Below are positions 21,782-32,881 of a stretch of DNA of 64,000 bases, in pieces; position 1 is the stretch's first letter, and every line of letters begins with the position of its first letter. The translations under genes and the position numbers were made by a program. The stretch spans positions 1,345,001 through 1,409,000 of the forward strand of contig JAPTOF010000031.1 of the NCBI GenBank assembly GCA_028554755.1. Reading direction: 5' to 3'. This DNA comes from Cordia subcordata. Its lineage: Eukaryota; Streptophyta; Magnoliopsida; Boraginales; Cordiaceae. The notes under the pieces are model-generated. The model saw only the letters and a program-made list of their open reading frames with translations. It was not told the DNA's origin and did no database searches.

Positions 21782-23436
21782 TGATGTGTTGGTTTTGCGT
21801 GTGATTTTGCATTGTAATTTTATATCTATTTTGAGGTGTTTTGTGCTCTATAAGGTGCATTAGTATAGTATTTATATTTAACTTGAGCATATTAAGCTTT
21901 TGGTGTCTATAGTTGAACTTAAAGCATAAATGCTACACTAAATTACACTTATCTTATGTTCTAGGTGAGTTTGAGGAATTTCTTGAGCTGAACAAAGATG
22001 GAGATGGCTTGGGCAAGTATTGAAGAAGATTTTGAAGATGAGACGTGGAAAAAAATCATGTTGGGAAGCTTCTGGACAAAGACCAAAGCAACTGGAAGTA
22101 AAACGTAGCTAAAACGAAGCCAAAAGAGAGCAAATAGGCACTACCGGAGCACTGGCTTCAGAGTACCGGTGCACCGACTAACTATTCCGCCAAAAATAGA
22201 GAGCAACCTTCTACTACCAGAATAAAGGCCCCTTGGTACCAGTGCTCTGGTTAAGTGTTCTGGTAGTCGTAGAAATTGGCTATATATGCTCGCTTTTGGC
22301 CATTTTCTAAAGGGGAACAAGTCATTATCTTTCACTCTCTTCCATAGCCATTACACCAAACCCTAATTCCTTTACTCACCCACCTCACACACACAATCCA
22401 CATCAATTCCATCCATAAACAAGCTTGGATTTAAAGAACAAACAAGGATTTGTAGGGTTTAGAGCAAGATTTGTAAAGAGAAAGCAAAGATAACGAGGGA
22501 TCTCCACATTCTTCTCTTTATTCTTGTCTATATTATGTTAGACTAGCTTTAGATTAGGGATGATTGCTATTTTTGTAATGGGTTAAGAATCTAAACACTT
22601 GTTTTGAGATTTTGATGGTTGTATATACATGCTATGTTCTTACATTCCTAAGGCTTGAAATTGAACATGTCAAGGTGTTTGATGAATTGCCTCTATGAGT
22701 TTGCATGTTTAATTTATGCTTATATGCCAATAGTAGTGGCCTGACCTTAGCCTTAATCCATGCTAATGGCATGAGCTCTACTTGCAACTACATTTGTGTT
22801 GATTAATTGTGTTTTTCATGCCTTTAATATAGTAGGTAATCACCTCTAGCATGAAACATGGCTAAAAAGGTACCACTATCACTTGCTCGACCTAGGGGAC
22901 TTAATCTCTAGTTTGAAACATAACTAAAAGGTTAGACTCCCTATTAGGACATTAATCAACACCAAAGGGACTTAGAACTAGACCCAAAAACTATAGCTAG
23001 CTAGGACAAACCTATACTTCTAATCGGGCCCAATTAGGGATAGGGTTGTACTGATAGTTAGATGTGGTAAGTCTAGTAAACTTAGCCCACCATTAGAGTA
23101 ATCGAACCATCAATAGCCTTAAAACAAGGTTAGGAATCCAAGTCCATTCCAGAGAAGCAATCACCCCTAAGTTCTCCTAAAGCCTTGTAGATTCTCACTT
23201 TCATAGCTTGTTTATACCACTATTTATTTCCCTTAGTTTAGGTTTAAATTAGAGCTCCAATCAATCCAAAAACCCTAAAAAGAGTAAGTAAGACCATGCG
23301 TAGCTAGTGCAGGACACACATTCACTTAGGGCCACACACATAGATAGCCTCCCCGTGGACACGATCCCGCACTCGCACGCGTTATACTATCGCGACCCAT
23401 GTGCTTGCGGGTAACACTCTCAAAGGTTTACGATCA
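21782..23436 (+). repeat. TE5 5' LTR
   Basis: This LTR starts TGATGTGTTGG and ends ACGATCA. It holds CCGG-rich copies of a different type from TE4 (CGGTGCACCG, a 10-bp palindrome, at 22167-22176), a TATA box CTATATATG at 22280-22288 and a telo-box at 22358-22366. In the first 110 bases I count about eight differences from the 3' copy. Confidence 0.95.
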
Positions 23437-23442
23437 AGTTTT

Positions 23443-23459
23443 TGGCACCGTTGCCGGGA
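23443..23459 (+). other. TE5 primer-binding site (tRNA-Asp type)
   Basis: TGGCACCGTTGCCGGGA is nearly identical to the complement of the plant tRNA-Asp 3' end, the best match in the window. Confidence 0.88.
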
Positions 23460-23736
23460 AGGCACGATTGTTGATTTCTTTGCTTTTGTGTGTTTTTCAT
23501 TAGTTATGTGTTGTATATACATTTCGTGTTTACTTATCATGTACATATCTATTTTCATTATTTGTCTCTTTGACTTATTTTTTATATTACTAGTTTAGTT
23601 TACTTCATATGTTTGTGTTTTCCTTTTGTGTTTTTCTTAGGACTTAGGTGTTTGTGGTAGGTAGTTGCTTATTGAATTAAAGTTTTGGGGGTTGAAGTAT
23701 GGAAGGAGAATTAGGTTACTTTGCATTCTTGAATAG

Positions 23737-24873
23737 ATGGCTAATCTTAATCCCGATCCTCCTCCTAGAGCCAAGACCTTAAGGCAATATCTTGAGCTTG
23801 ACATTTATCAACCTTGTATACCGATTCAACAATTGACCCTAGGAGATGCGACCTTTAAGATTAGGCCCGAGACCTTGCAAATGCTTCCATCATTCTATGG
23901 CTATAATAATGAGAATCCCCATATGCATATAGGTGCATTTCTTGAGATATGCTCTACCATTCATTTTAGGGATGTCTCTTTCGAGAACATTAGGCTTAGA
24001 TTATTCCCTTTCTCTTTTAAAGATAAAGCAAGGCAATGGTTCAAGTCCTTACCTCATGAGTCTATCACTAGTTGGGATGAGCTTTAAGTTAAGTTCCTTC
24101 ATAGATTTTTCCCAATAGCTAGGACAGCCACTCTTAGGATAGAGATCATGACATTTGCACAACAAGAATTAGAGCCCCTTCATGAGACTTGGGAGAGATT
24201 CAATGAGCTTTGTCACCAATGCCCACATCATGGGTATGATTTACATGAATTGCTCCAGTTTTTCTACTTAGGCTTGACTTCATCTTTTAGGCTAATGGTT
24301 AATGCTTCGAGTGGTGGAGGGTTCTTAGATTTGACACCTGAGGAGGCTTGGTCTAAACTAGTAGTTATGGTAGAGGACTCGTTCCAGAATGCTAATTTTG
24401 AGAGAGTAGGGAAGGGAACTAGGAATACCACTCTTAGTAGTGTGCTCGGGGTTGACTCAAATTATGATTTAGCTATTGAGGTAAGAGCTCTCACTAGGAA
24501 GTTTGACCAGTTTATGTCTTTAGGAGCTACATCCACTCATAGGTCTACTCTCGGTGTATCTTTTCCTCATCCTCCTAGTCTTATAGAGGTGTGTGCTTTA
24601 TGCTCTGAGTCTAGCCATACCACCATAGCATGCCTTCTCACCTCACAGTTCCCTGAGTTTGTACAAGAACACGTTCTTGCTAATCAAGGTCGCTTATCCA
24701 TTCCTTCTCACCCTCCTAGACTCGGGTGGCGAGATCATTCTAGGATAGTGCAGTCTCACAACAACACAAATTCTTCTTATTCATTCCAGAATCATCCTAG
24801 TCCATTACTTCCTAGTCCTTCAAGGTTTTATCAGGTAGTTTCTGAGCCTAGGTATCATAATTTGTCACAATAG
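23737..24873 (+). pseudogene. TE5 gag (one internal stop)
   Basis: Gag is in one frame from the ATG at 23737 to 24873, broken only by TAA at 24085-24087 after SWDEL. Domains in order are an N-terminal segment (LRQYLELDIYQPCIP), the gag core (IRLRLFPFSFKDKARQWFKS, then ETWERFNELCHQCPHHGY and FRLMVNASSGGGFLDLTPEE), and the knuckle CALCSESSHTTIAC near residue 285. It resembles TE4 gag throughout. With a single stop it was probably functional until recently. Confidence 0.9.
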
Positions 24874-25139
24874 TCATTTCAATCTACTCCCGTCAGTTCC
24901 ACTCTACCTGTTCAGCCTATAGTTGATTGTAGGTTAGACTTACTTACTGAGATGATACAGGCCCATAGCAGATGTTTTAGAGTGCAACAGGAGATTTGAA
25001 AAATCAATAGGACATCTTGTTAAAAAAGTTTATCATAAAGACCTAGGGAAGCTACCTGTTTATCCTGTGCCGAGTCCTAGAGATCCGTGTAGCCACTTCT
25101 AGCCCTTCTCTGAGTGATTATGCATAGGCTAAGGCTGTT

Positions 25140-25915
25140 ATGACCTTGAGAAGTGGTAGGGTCATTGATAATCAGGTGGGAGAGTCTATGAGTAAAGCTA
25201 AGCCTGAAACAACATATGTTGATGGAGAGACTAGCGTGCCTAAGGAAAAGACTAGAGAGTCTGAAGAGAAAGAGAGAAATCACATTAAGGTGAGTGTTGA
25301 TCCACCATGTAGAGAAGGGAAACAGGTTGTTGAATCTCATGATGTTACTCTTAGAGTTCCTTTTCCCTTAGCATTAGAGAGGTCTAAGAAAGTTGAGGAC
25401 GACAAAGAATTGAGGATTTTAAAGCCTCTTAAGGATATCAATGTCACTCTACCTTTAGTTGAGGCCATTAAGAAGACACTGGCTTATGCCAAATTCTCTA
25501 GAGATTTATGCATTAGGAAAAGACAAACCACCCACTTACCTAAGAAGGTGAAACTTATAGAGAAAGTGAGTAGTATTTGCACCACGGGCGTTTCGCCTAA
25601 GCTTAGAGATCCAGGAGCTTTTACCATCCTTGTGCTATTAATGATCATCTGGTAGCCCATGCATTGCTTGATTTAGGTTCTAGTGTTAATCTTATTCCTT
25701 TTTTGGTGTATAAACATTTTGGTTTGGGGGAGTTGAAGCCCACTAGTATAGTTTTACAATCCACCGATAGGAGTGAGAGGAGACCTCAAGGGATAGTTGA
25801 AGATGCCACTGTTAAATTTGGATAATTTTATTATCCTATGGATTTCATTGCTCGAGACATGCATCTAGATCATAACACTAGGAATATGAAATCTGTCCTT
25901 TTGGGGAGACCATTG
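25140..25915 (+). pseudogene. TE5 gag-protease linker and truncated protease
   Basis: The frame at 25140-25655 starts MTLRSGRVIDNQVG, the same linker signature as in TE4. It has a charged middle, then VPFPLALERSK and INVTLPLVEAIKKTLAYAKFSRDLC. A frameshift near 25620 moves the reading to the protease (ALLDLGSSVNLIPFLVYKHFGL). The protease stops at SVLLGRPLF near 25915, where TE4 continues to its Ile-rich end. The deletion of all later pol therefore begins within the protease. Confidence 0.85.
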
Positions 25916-27214
25916 TTTTTCTTAGCACTTTTTGTTTTTCATTTCATTTCTTTTGTTTTCATTTTCATTTCCCTCATGCCCGTTGCTTTTTGTACATAAA
26001 GCCTTGTCATTTACACTTGCCATATTGAGCTTTTAATGTTGTGTTTGTTGATTTCCTTTGTAGATCTTTTGAGTTGAGTGGAAATTGGGTACAAAGGAAG
26101 TTAATGGACACAATTATCAAAACATGGCATACGCGGCTTAATGCTACACAAGGTTGTATCTATCCACCCTCTACTTGTCCCCTCTTATCTACCCCGTCCC
26201 CACTACCCTGACGTGCTTTGTAATGCTTAATTGCTTGTTGTATGGCCTTATTTTATTTTCTTGAGGACAAGCAAAATTTGGGCTTGGGGGTGAGGGGGTT
26301 TGGTTTTATTATTTTATGCCTTGACTAGGGTAGATGTGCATTCTGTGCTTAAAAAATGGTAAAAATTCAAATTTTAATGCATGAAGAGTTGTTTATTTCA
26401 TGGTTGATCATTGTGTTGGCTATTGTGGTTGACTCAATTGATTGGTAAATATGAGTTGCATTGTGGGGAATGAATAAAGTGGATTGAAAACCAAGTTTTA
26501 GAGGGGATGCCCTTGAAAATTGTGAGGAGTGAGGACCTTGAGGAATGACCCTTGTAGCCACCCCATAGCTTGGTAGGACAAAGTGTGGAAAAAGGGTTGT
26601 TGATATAAGTGCTCTTCCTTGATTGGTTGGTTTTGATGTGCCTAAGCCTTTCTTTTTCTTTGTTTTGTGTAAATGCAAAACAAAGCATGAAAAAAAAAAT
26701 TGAAATAGGCAAAAAGGTGCAAAAATGGCCAAAAAACAAAAATAAAAAAGAGAAAAAGCCAATGGCACCAAAATTTTTTGTGAATTAGTGCATAAGTGAC
26801 ACAGTGTCAACTTAGCACAAGTTATCCCCTATGTAGATACGTGAATAAGGCTTGTTATAAGCCATTGTGTTTGTATATTCTATCTCTTTTTGTCTTTGAG
26901 GCTTTGTACATTTTGAAGAGGCCATGTTAGTTGAAGAGGCACAAAATACCAACATCTTGAGTGCGTGCGTTAGAATCCTAGGCTTGTGGTGGTTTGGTTA
27001 CTCGGGAACTTCCCATGAGGTTCGAGGCCCCTTATGGGTAAAAGGAGGATCCAAAGAGATTTGGGGATCTCTCCACAATAGGAATGCCTCCTTCATGCTT
27101 CTTAGACTAACGTTGATAGCGAGTCAATCCTTAGGCAACCCTTTGTATCAACTTTAGAGATAACCTTAGATTTGGGCTTGCTTGGGGACAAACAAGGAGA
27201 AGGTTTGGGGGTAC
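25916..27214 (+). other. TE5 noncoding 3' module
   Basis: This contains the conserved order: pyrimidine-rich lead-in, the 'aaggttgtatctatcc' block (26151), first polypurine-like signal (26261-26298), A-rich tract (26685-26760), TGACACAGTGTCA (26797-26809), a block with 'aacatcttgagtgcgtgcg', and the terminal polypurine tract (27181-27214). The sense strand encodes nothing long. The opposite strand has open frames at 26367-26810 and 26434-26739. Confidence 0.78.
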
Positions 27215-28868
27215 TGATGTGTTGGTTTTGTGTGTGATTTTACATTGTATTTTTATATGTATTTTGAGGTGTTTTGTGCTCTATAAGGTGTATTAGTATA
27301 GCATTTATATTATACTTGAGCATATTAAGCTTTTGGTGTCTATAGTTGAACTTAAAGCATAAATGCTACACTAAAGTACAGTTATCTTATGTTCTAGGTG
27401 AGTTTGAGGAATTTCTTGAGCCGAACAAAGATGGAGATGGCTTGGGCAAGTATTGAAGAAGATGTTGAAGATGAGACATGGAAAAAAATCATGTTGGGAA
27501 GCTTCCGGACAAAGACCAAAGCAACTGGAAGTAAAACGGAGCAAAAACGAAACCAAAAGGGAGCAAATAGGCACTACCAGAGCACTAGCTTCAGAGTACT
27601 GGTGCACCGGCTCACTATTTCGCCAAAAAGAGAGAGCAACCTTCTACTACCGGAATAGAGGCCCCTTGGTACCGGTGCTCCGGTTAAGTGTTCTGGTAGT
27701 CGCAGAAATTGGCTATATATGCTCGTTTTTGGCCGTTTTCTAAAGGGGAACAAGTCATTATCTTTCACTCTCTTCCATAGCCATTACACCAAACCCTAAT
27801 TCCTTCACTCACCCACCTCACACAAATAATCCACATCAATTCCATCCATAAACAAGCTTGGATTTGAAGATCAAACAAGGATTTGTAGGGTTTAGAGCAA
27901 GATTTGTAAAGAGAAAGCAAGGATAATGAGGGAGCTCCATATATTTCCTTTATTCTTGTCTATATTATGTTAAACTAGCTCTAGATTAGGGATGATTGCT
28001 ATTTTTGTAATGGGTTAAGAATCTAAACACTTGTTTTGAGATTTTGATGGTTATATATACATGCTTTGTTCTTACATTCCTATGGCTTGAAATTGAACAT
28101 GTCAAGGTGTTTGATGAATTGCCGCTATGAGTTTGCATGTTTAATTTGTGCTTATATGCCAATAGTAGTGGCCCTACCTCAGCCTTAATCCATGCTAATG
28201 GCATGAGCTCTATTTGCAACTACATTTGTGTTGATTAATTGTGTTTTTCATGCCTTTAATATCGTAGGTAATCGCCTCTAGCATGAAACATGGCTAAAAA
28301 GGTACCACTATCACTTACTCGACCTAGGGGACTTAATCTCTAGTTTAAAACATAACTAAAAGGTTAGAATCCCTATTAAGACATTAATCAACACCAAAGG
28401 GACTTAGAACTAGACCCAAAAACCATAGCTAGCTAGGACAAACCTATACTTCTAATCAAGCCCAGTTAAGGATAGGGTTACACTGATAGTTAGATGTGGT
28501 AAGTCTAGTAAACTAAGCTTGTCATTAGAGTAATCGAACCATCAATAGCCTCAAAACAAGGTTAGGAATCCAAATCCATTCCAGAGGAGCAATCACCCCT
28601 AAGTTCTCCCAAACCCTTGTAGATCCTCACTTTCACAGCTTGTTTATACCACTATTTATTTCCCTTAGTTTTGGTTTAAATTAGAACTCCAATCAATCCA
28701 AAAACCTTAAAAAGAGTAGGTAAGACCAAACGTAGCTAGTGTAGGACACACATTCACTTTGAGCCACACACATAGATAGCCTCCCCGTAGACATGACCCC
28801 ATACTCGTACACGCTATACTACCGCGACCCGTGCGTTTGTGGGTAGCACTCTCAAAGGTTTACGATCA
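27215..28868 (+). repeat. TE5 3' LTR
   Basis: This is the partner of 21782-23436, with TG...CA ends intact, a TATA box at 27713-27721 and a telo-box at 27791-27799. It lies directly after the terminal polypurine tract. Confidence 0.95.
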
Positions 28869-28873
28869 CTAAT

Positions 28874-30213
28874 CAAAGAAACTAGAGAGTTTGAAGCGAG
28901 ACATCAAATCTCTAGTTGAGCGCTTGAAGAGAATGGTTGAGAGTGTGCAACTCAATAGCAAGAATTTTGAGATATCTTCATAGCAAGTTAAAGGAGAGAG
29001 ATAAGACCTAAAGATAAAGTGACTAGCGGTGAAAAAGATGATGCAATGGAGAGACAATTAGAAAGAGAGATTGATGGAGAGTTCACATCATGTAGTAGAT
29101 AAGCTTGATGATAGTTTAGTTCTTGATGATTCCTTTGGATGCATTTTAGAGGAAATAGTATCCTATCCTCCTAAGCTTTCAACGTCTTCCATTGAGTCGC
29201 ATGATCCTTTTCTTTCTTCTCATCCCATACATTCCACACACTTGGAGGTTGAGTCTCATGATCATAGCACTCATTTGCATTTCGAGTCCTCATTTAGGAG
29301 TCTAAGGTACACATCTCTTTTGAGCATTCATGCATCTAAGACTCGAAATCCTTTTGAGTCCCCATTATCCCCTCCATATGTGAATACCCTGGATAAAGAG
29401 CATGATGGTGAGATAACACCCACTGGTGATGAATGTATTGTCGAATTTAAAGAGACTTTAGCTAGTGAAGGTTTAAAGTCTTCCATTGGGGAAAACAAGA
29501 CATCAATTTTGAAGGTTTTAGATGATAAGTCTCTTGGAGTAAAGAATCATGGAGTTGAGGAGAATAGCAACTCTAAGAGACATATAATAAAGAAATTGGT
29601 GTGTTTGGAAGAGCGATCTATGGGTCTTTTTGGATGTTTGATGAATCATTGATGGAAATAGAGCCTATTAAGATCTAATCTACCCCTAGCGAGGAGTTAG
29701 AACAACCTAGGCTTGATCATGTTACATCTTGTAGAGAAGAAGAGTGTAGTATATCCATTTCCCATATCGTTGCTTCTTTTTCTCCAAATGTCAATCCTAC
29801 TCCCCATTCCCATTCTATTGAGTCTCCCTCTTTGGAGCACACGTTTGTGCTTTCTAGTTTAGAACATTTTCATCTAGGGCTAGATGACACTTCTCCCATG
29901 CTGCATGTATTAGACCTATCTTTGACCCATGGGGAAGGTGTGTTCCTAGCCATTGATTATGAAAAGAAGGCATTGAGTGGTTAATTAGAGAATACATGGG
30001 GCATGATCTCACATACTTATGCATGACACCTTTCACACTTGCGCACACATTTTCATTTGATGTTTCGAGGTGGGATCTTGAAAAGGGGTGCATTGTACAT
30101 TCATTTCCTTATCATTTGTTGCATGACCCTTTTTCCTCTGCTGTTTGTGCGTGATTGAATATCCGACAATTTGTGCCTCTTAATTTTAAATATGTATTGC
30201 TCTACCACTAGCG
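28874..30213 (+). pseudogene. TE3 ORF-U, C-terminal part
   Basis: This is the best-kept C-terminal half of ORF-U. A Lys/Arg-Glu-rich helical block comes first (SLKRDIKSLVERLKRMVESV). The frame 29071-29652 then has the acidic block DKLDDSLVLDDSFGCILEEI and the motif VESHDHSTHLHFES, both also in TE13, and the acidic block also in TE2. The frame shifts after 29650 but the C-terminus is recognisable (EHFHLGLDDTSPMLHVLDLS, then a WDLEKGCIVHSF-like block). I know of no family with this arrangement; the function is unknown. Confidence 0.6.
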
Positions 30214-30894
30214 CTTGGCTGGAGGCGTTAAATCCAGCGCTACGAGGAGGCACCCTAGACATGTTTATATTTCATTTGCTATCCTTGCGTTTCCATTTTT
30301 GATGTTCCAAAGCTTTTCTTTTTCTTTTCTTTTTGTGTGAATACAATGTAAAACATGAAAAATCCAAAAAAAAAGAATTGAAAAAGGCAAAAAGGTGCAA
30401 AAATATAAAAAAAAAAGTGAAATAGAGAAAAAGCCAAAGGCACCAAAAAGTTTATGAATAAGTACATAAGTGACACAATGTCAACTTAACACAAGCTATC
30501 ATCCATATAGATATGTTAATAAGGCTTTTTATAAGACGTTGTGTATGTATATTCTCTCTTTTCTTGTCTTTGAGGCTTTGTACATGTCAGGGAGGCCATG
30601 TTAGTTAAGGGGGGGGGGCACGAAATCTCAACATCCTGAGTGTGTGCATTAGAATCCTGGGCTTATGGTGGTTTGGCTACTCAGGAACGACCCACAAGGT
30701 TCAAGGTCCTTTATGAGTAGAAGGAGGATGCGAAGAGACTTAAGGATCTCTCCACAATAAGAATGCCACTTTCATGCTACTTAAGCTAATCGTGATAGCG
30801 AGTCAATTCTTTAGGCAACCCTTTGTATCAACTGAAGAAGTAAACTTAGGATTGGGCTTGCTTAGAGACAAGCAAGGAGAAGGATTGGGGGTGT
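30214..30894 (+). other. TE3 noncoding 3' module (shortened)
   Basis: It starts with the GC-rich block containing GGCGTTAAATCCAGCGCTA and goes almost directly to the A-rich tract and the element TGACACAATGTCA (30471-30483). The segment with the first polypurine-like signal is missing compared with TE2, TE5 and TE13. A run of ten G lies at 30609-30618. The terminal polypurine tract is at 30861-30894. Confidence 0.7.
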
Positions 30895-31278
30895 TGATAT
30901 GTTTGCTTTGTGTGTTTATGTATTGCATGTATATACTTGTTTTGAGGTGTTTTAAGCTTAATATATTAGTATAGCATTTAGGTCATACTTGTGCATATTA
31001 GGGTTTATATATTCATAGCTGAAGTTAGAACTTAAATGCTACACTAATGTTCGTTTGTTACTTGTTTTAGGTATGATTTGGAGAGATAATTGGAGTTTAA
31101 TTGAGGGTGCTTGGAGTGTGGAACCAAGCAAAGGGTGTTTTGGATGTAAAGGAATGAAGAAAAGTGCATTTGGAAGTGGTCGGGTGATGGAAGGAGCAAC
31201 TAAGGCGAAATCGAGTGCAACGGGAGCTAAATTCAGAGCTTGCAATCAAAAGGGACATGGACAAATTTTGGACATGTT
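30895..31278 (+). repeat. TE3 3' LTR, first 384 bp only
   Basis: It starts TGATATGTTTGC and follows the 5' LTR of TE3 closely up to GGACATGTTTTAG. Similarity stops there and an inverted TE2-type LTR begins. About 1.7 kb of LTR is missing. Confidence 0.85.
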
Positions 31279-31713
31279 TTAGGTCGACCGACTTCTCTTT
31301 CTTGCTCGACCGACTTCAATCATGATGCTCTCTAGAATGGCCGGTTGACCTAGCCGGCCGACTGGCTCCTTGAGGAACTCGACCGGCTTAAATTCTTTAT
31401 TCTCTGGAGTGGCCGGTCGACCGGCTCTTCTTCTAAGTTGACCGGTTGGATCAAAATGATCCATTCTTCATTCCTTTTGTTCTGGTCTTCATTCATTAGC
31501 TCATTTTTTCCTCGCGTAAGCTTGAAGCCTTCCAAAACACTCCTAAAACATGGAATATAACACTTAGTATAGTATTTATGCATCTAAATACATTATGTGC
31601 AAATATTACCAAATATACATAAACTTTATACTAAATGCACTCAATTATACTCTAGACATCCTTAAATGTGCATGCAAAAACTAAATGCAAACACGTACAA
31701 ATGACACACATCA
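31279..31713 (-). repeat. Inverted fragment of a TE2-type LTR
   Basis: Read on the minus strand from 31713 this is the start of a TE2-type LTR (TGATGTGTGTCATTTGTACG onward) as far as its CCGG-rich promoter segment. It has strong copies of the palindrome: GGCCGGTCGACCGGCT (31411-31426, one mismatch) and AGCCGGCCGACTGGCT (31352-31367). It stops before the TATA box, at the junction with TE3. Confidence 0.8.
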
Positions 31714-31728
31714 TATGCAGGTTCAAAA

Positions 31729-32215
31729 ATGGTGCATGGATCTACTTTTGATGAATCATTTGCTGATAGTTCTTCTGTTTCTAGCCTATCAGTTGATTTA
31801 CTAAATTTTTTATCCACCGGAGACGCCATTTCCCATTTGATATCCGAATTTGATTATTATATAACAGAAGGTGTGATATCGTATGTGGTTGATTTCGATA
31901 TTTTGGGTTGGTGGAAGACTGGTGGGATAAAATTTCCTAATTTGCGAATGGTTGCTCAAGATTTTTGGCAATTCCAGTTTCTACGGTAGCATCTGAGTCT
32001 GCATTTAGCACAGGTGGTAGGGTTGTTAGTTTTCATCAAAGTAGGCTTCACCCAAACACTTTAGAAGCTTTAATGTGTTCACGTGATTGGTTATGGTCTG
32101 AGCTTGAAGGTAAATATTTTATGTTAGGAATGTTTTTATATTAAAGTTTGGTTTTATTGTTTTATTAATATTTATATGTTTTTGTGTTGTAGGAAATTAT
32201 CTTAATTCAGAATGA
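31729..32215 (+). pseudogene. hAT transposase, C-terminal dimerisation domain
   Basis: The protein runs DILGWWKTGGIKFPNLRMVAQD and, one base out of frame, continues with a STVASESAFSTGGRVVSFH block and SRLHPNTLEALMCSRDWLWS. These are hallmark motifs of the hAT dimerisation domain. One T is missing at about 31972-31976. A phase-compatible 83-base intron (GT at 32110, AG at 32191-32192) separates a short last exon that ends GNYLNSE-stop at 32213-32215. The intron is in the same place as in RICESLEEPER-like genes as I recall them. It lacks the catalytic and zinc-finger parts. Confidence 0.8.
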
Positions 32216-32641
32216 CATTTGTAGTTGCAATTGAGGATGAAGGATCTACTTGCACTTAATTTGAAGAGGATTGTTGAGTTAAAATGTGGGAATTGGATTA
32301 TGTGTTGTTTGTTGTTTGAATTAGAATCTATTGTGTTGTTTTAATTTATGTCAAATTAGATTTGTGGTTGGTTGAATTAGATTTTTTTGGTTAATTGTTA
32401 AGGCTTTTATTATTTGGATGATAGGTTGTTTATTATGTAGATGTGTGTTTTTAGACTTTATTTTTTGAATATGGTAATTTAGGTTTGTTTAAACTTTTGA
32501 TTTGTGTGATTTTTTTTTTTATTGACTAATTGCATGTATTATTAGATTTATGGTGTGCATTTTTTATTTTGGATTTGTATTTTCTAGTTAAAATTTTATT
32601 TTTCCTTTTCATGTTGAATGGTTTATTGGCAAACAAAGAAA

Positions 32642-32646
<5 letters not shown>

Positions 32647-32673
<27 letters not shown>
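32647..32673. repeat. (AG)n microsatellite inside TE6
   Basis: An uninterrupted AG dinucleotide run of about 27 bases lies in the 3' noncoding part of the hAT fragment. Confidence 0.9.
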
Positions 32674-32881
32674 AAGTCGGGTTTCGGGTTCGGGTTTTCA
32701 AGTTTGGGAAGAGTACTAATATAAAAAAATTGGGTTTTCAGACGTTTCAGGTTTCGCAAGTAATAGGATGTTCTAGGTTTGGTATTTTAGTTTATTTCCT
32801 AACTGGGTTTGGGACGGGTATCAGGAATGGGACATTAATTGGGTAGCGGGTTTGGGAATGCTTCTTGGGAAGGGTACCTAT

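Larger units (their letters stand above)
21782..28868 (+). mobile_element. TE5: gag-only Athila-related LTR element (TR-GAG type)
   Basis: This element of 7.1 kb has LTRs of 1655 and 1654 bp and a perfect 5-bp target duplication CTAAT (21777-21781 and 28869-28873). Inside are a tRNA-Asp primer site, gag, the linker and the start of protease. The noncoding 3' module follows at once. RT, RNase H and integrase are absent, with no scar of another insertion. Elements with LTRs and gag only are known in plants as TR-GAGs. The close match of its LTRs suggests it is among the younger insertions here; it sits inside the older TE3. Confidence 0.92.
7714..31278 (+). mobile_element. TE3: non-autonomous ORF-U element split by TE4 and TE5
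   Basis: Removing TE4 and TE5 with one copy of each target duplication restores a continuous TE2-like element: LTR 7714-9810, leader and ORF-U start to 10064, ORF-U middle 21248-21781, ORF-U end and 3' module 28874-30894, and the first 384 bp of the 3' LTR (30895-31278). The restored frame reads through both insertion points; the first zinc knuckle is cut in two by TE4. The rest of the 3' LTR is missing. Confidence 0.8.

Noticed and set aside
30609..30618. Run of ten G residues in the TE3 3' module
   Set aside because: It replaces a short aaggggc-like stretch of sister copies. It is probably simple slippage or a sequencing artefact, with no sign of a quadruplex array.
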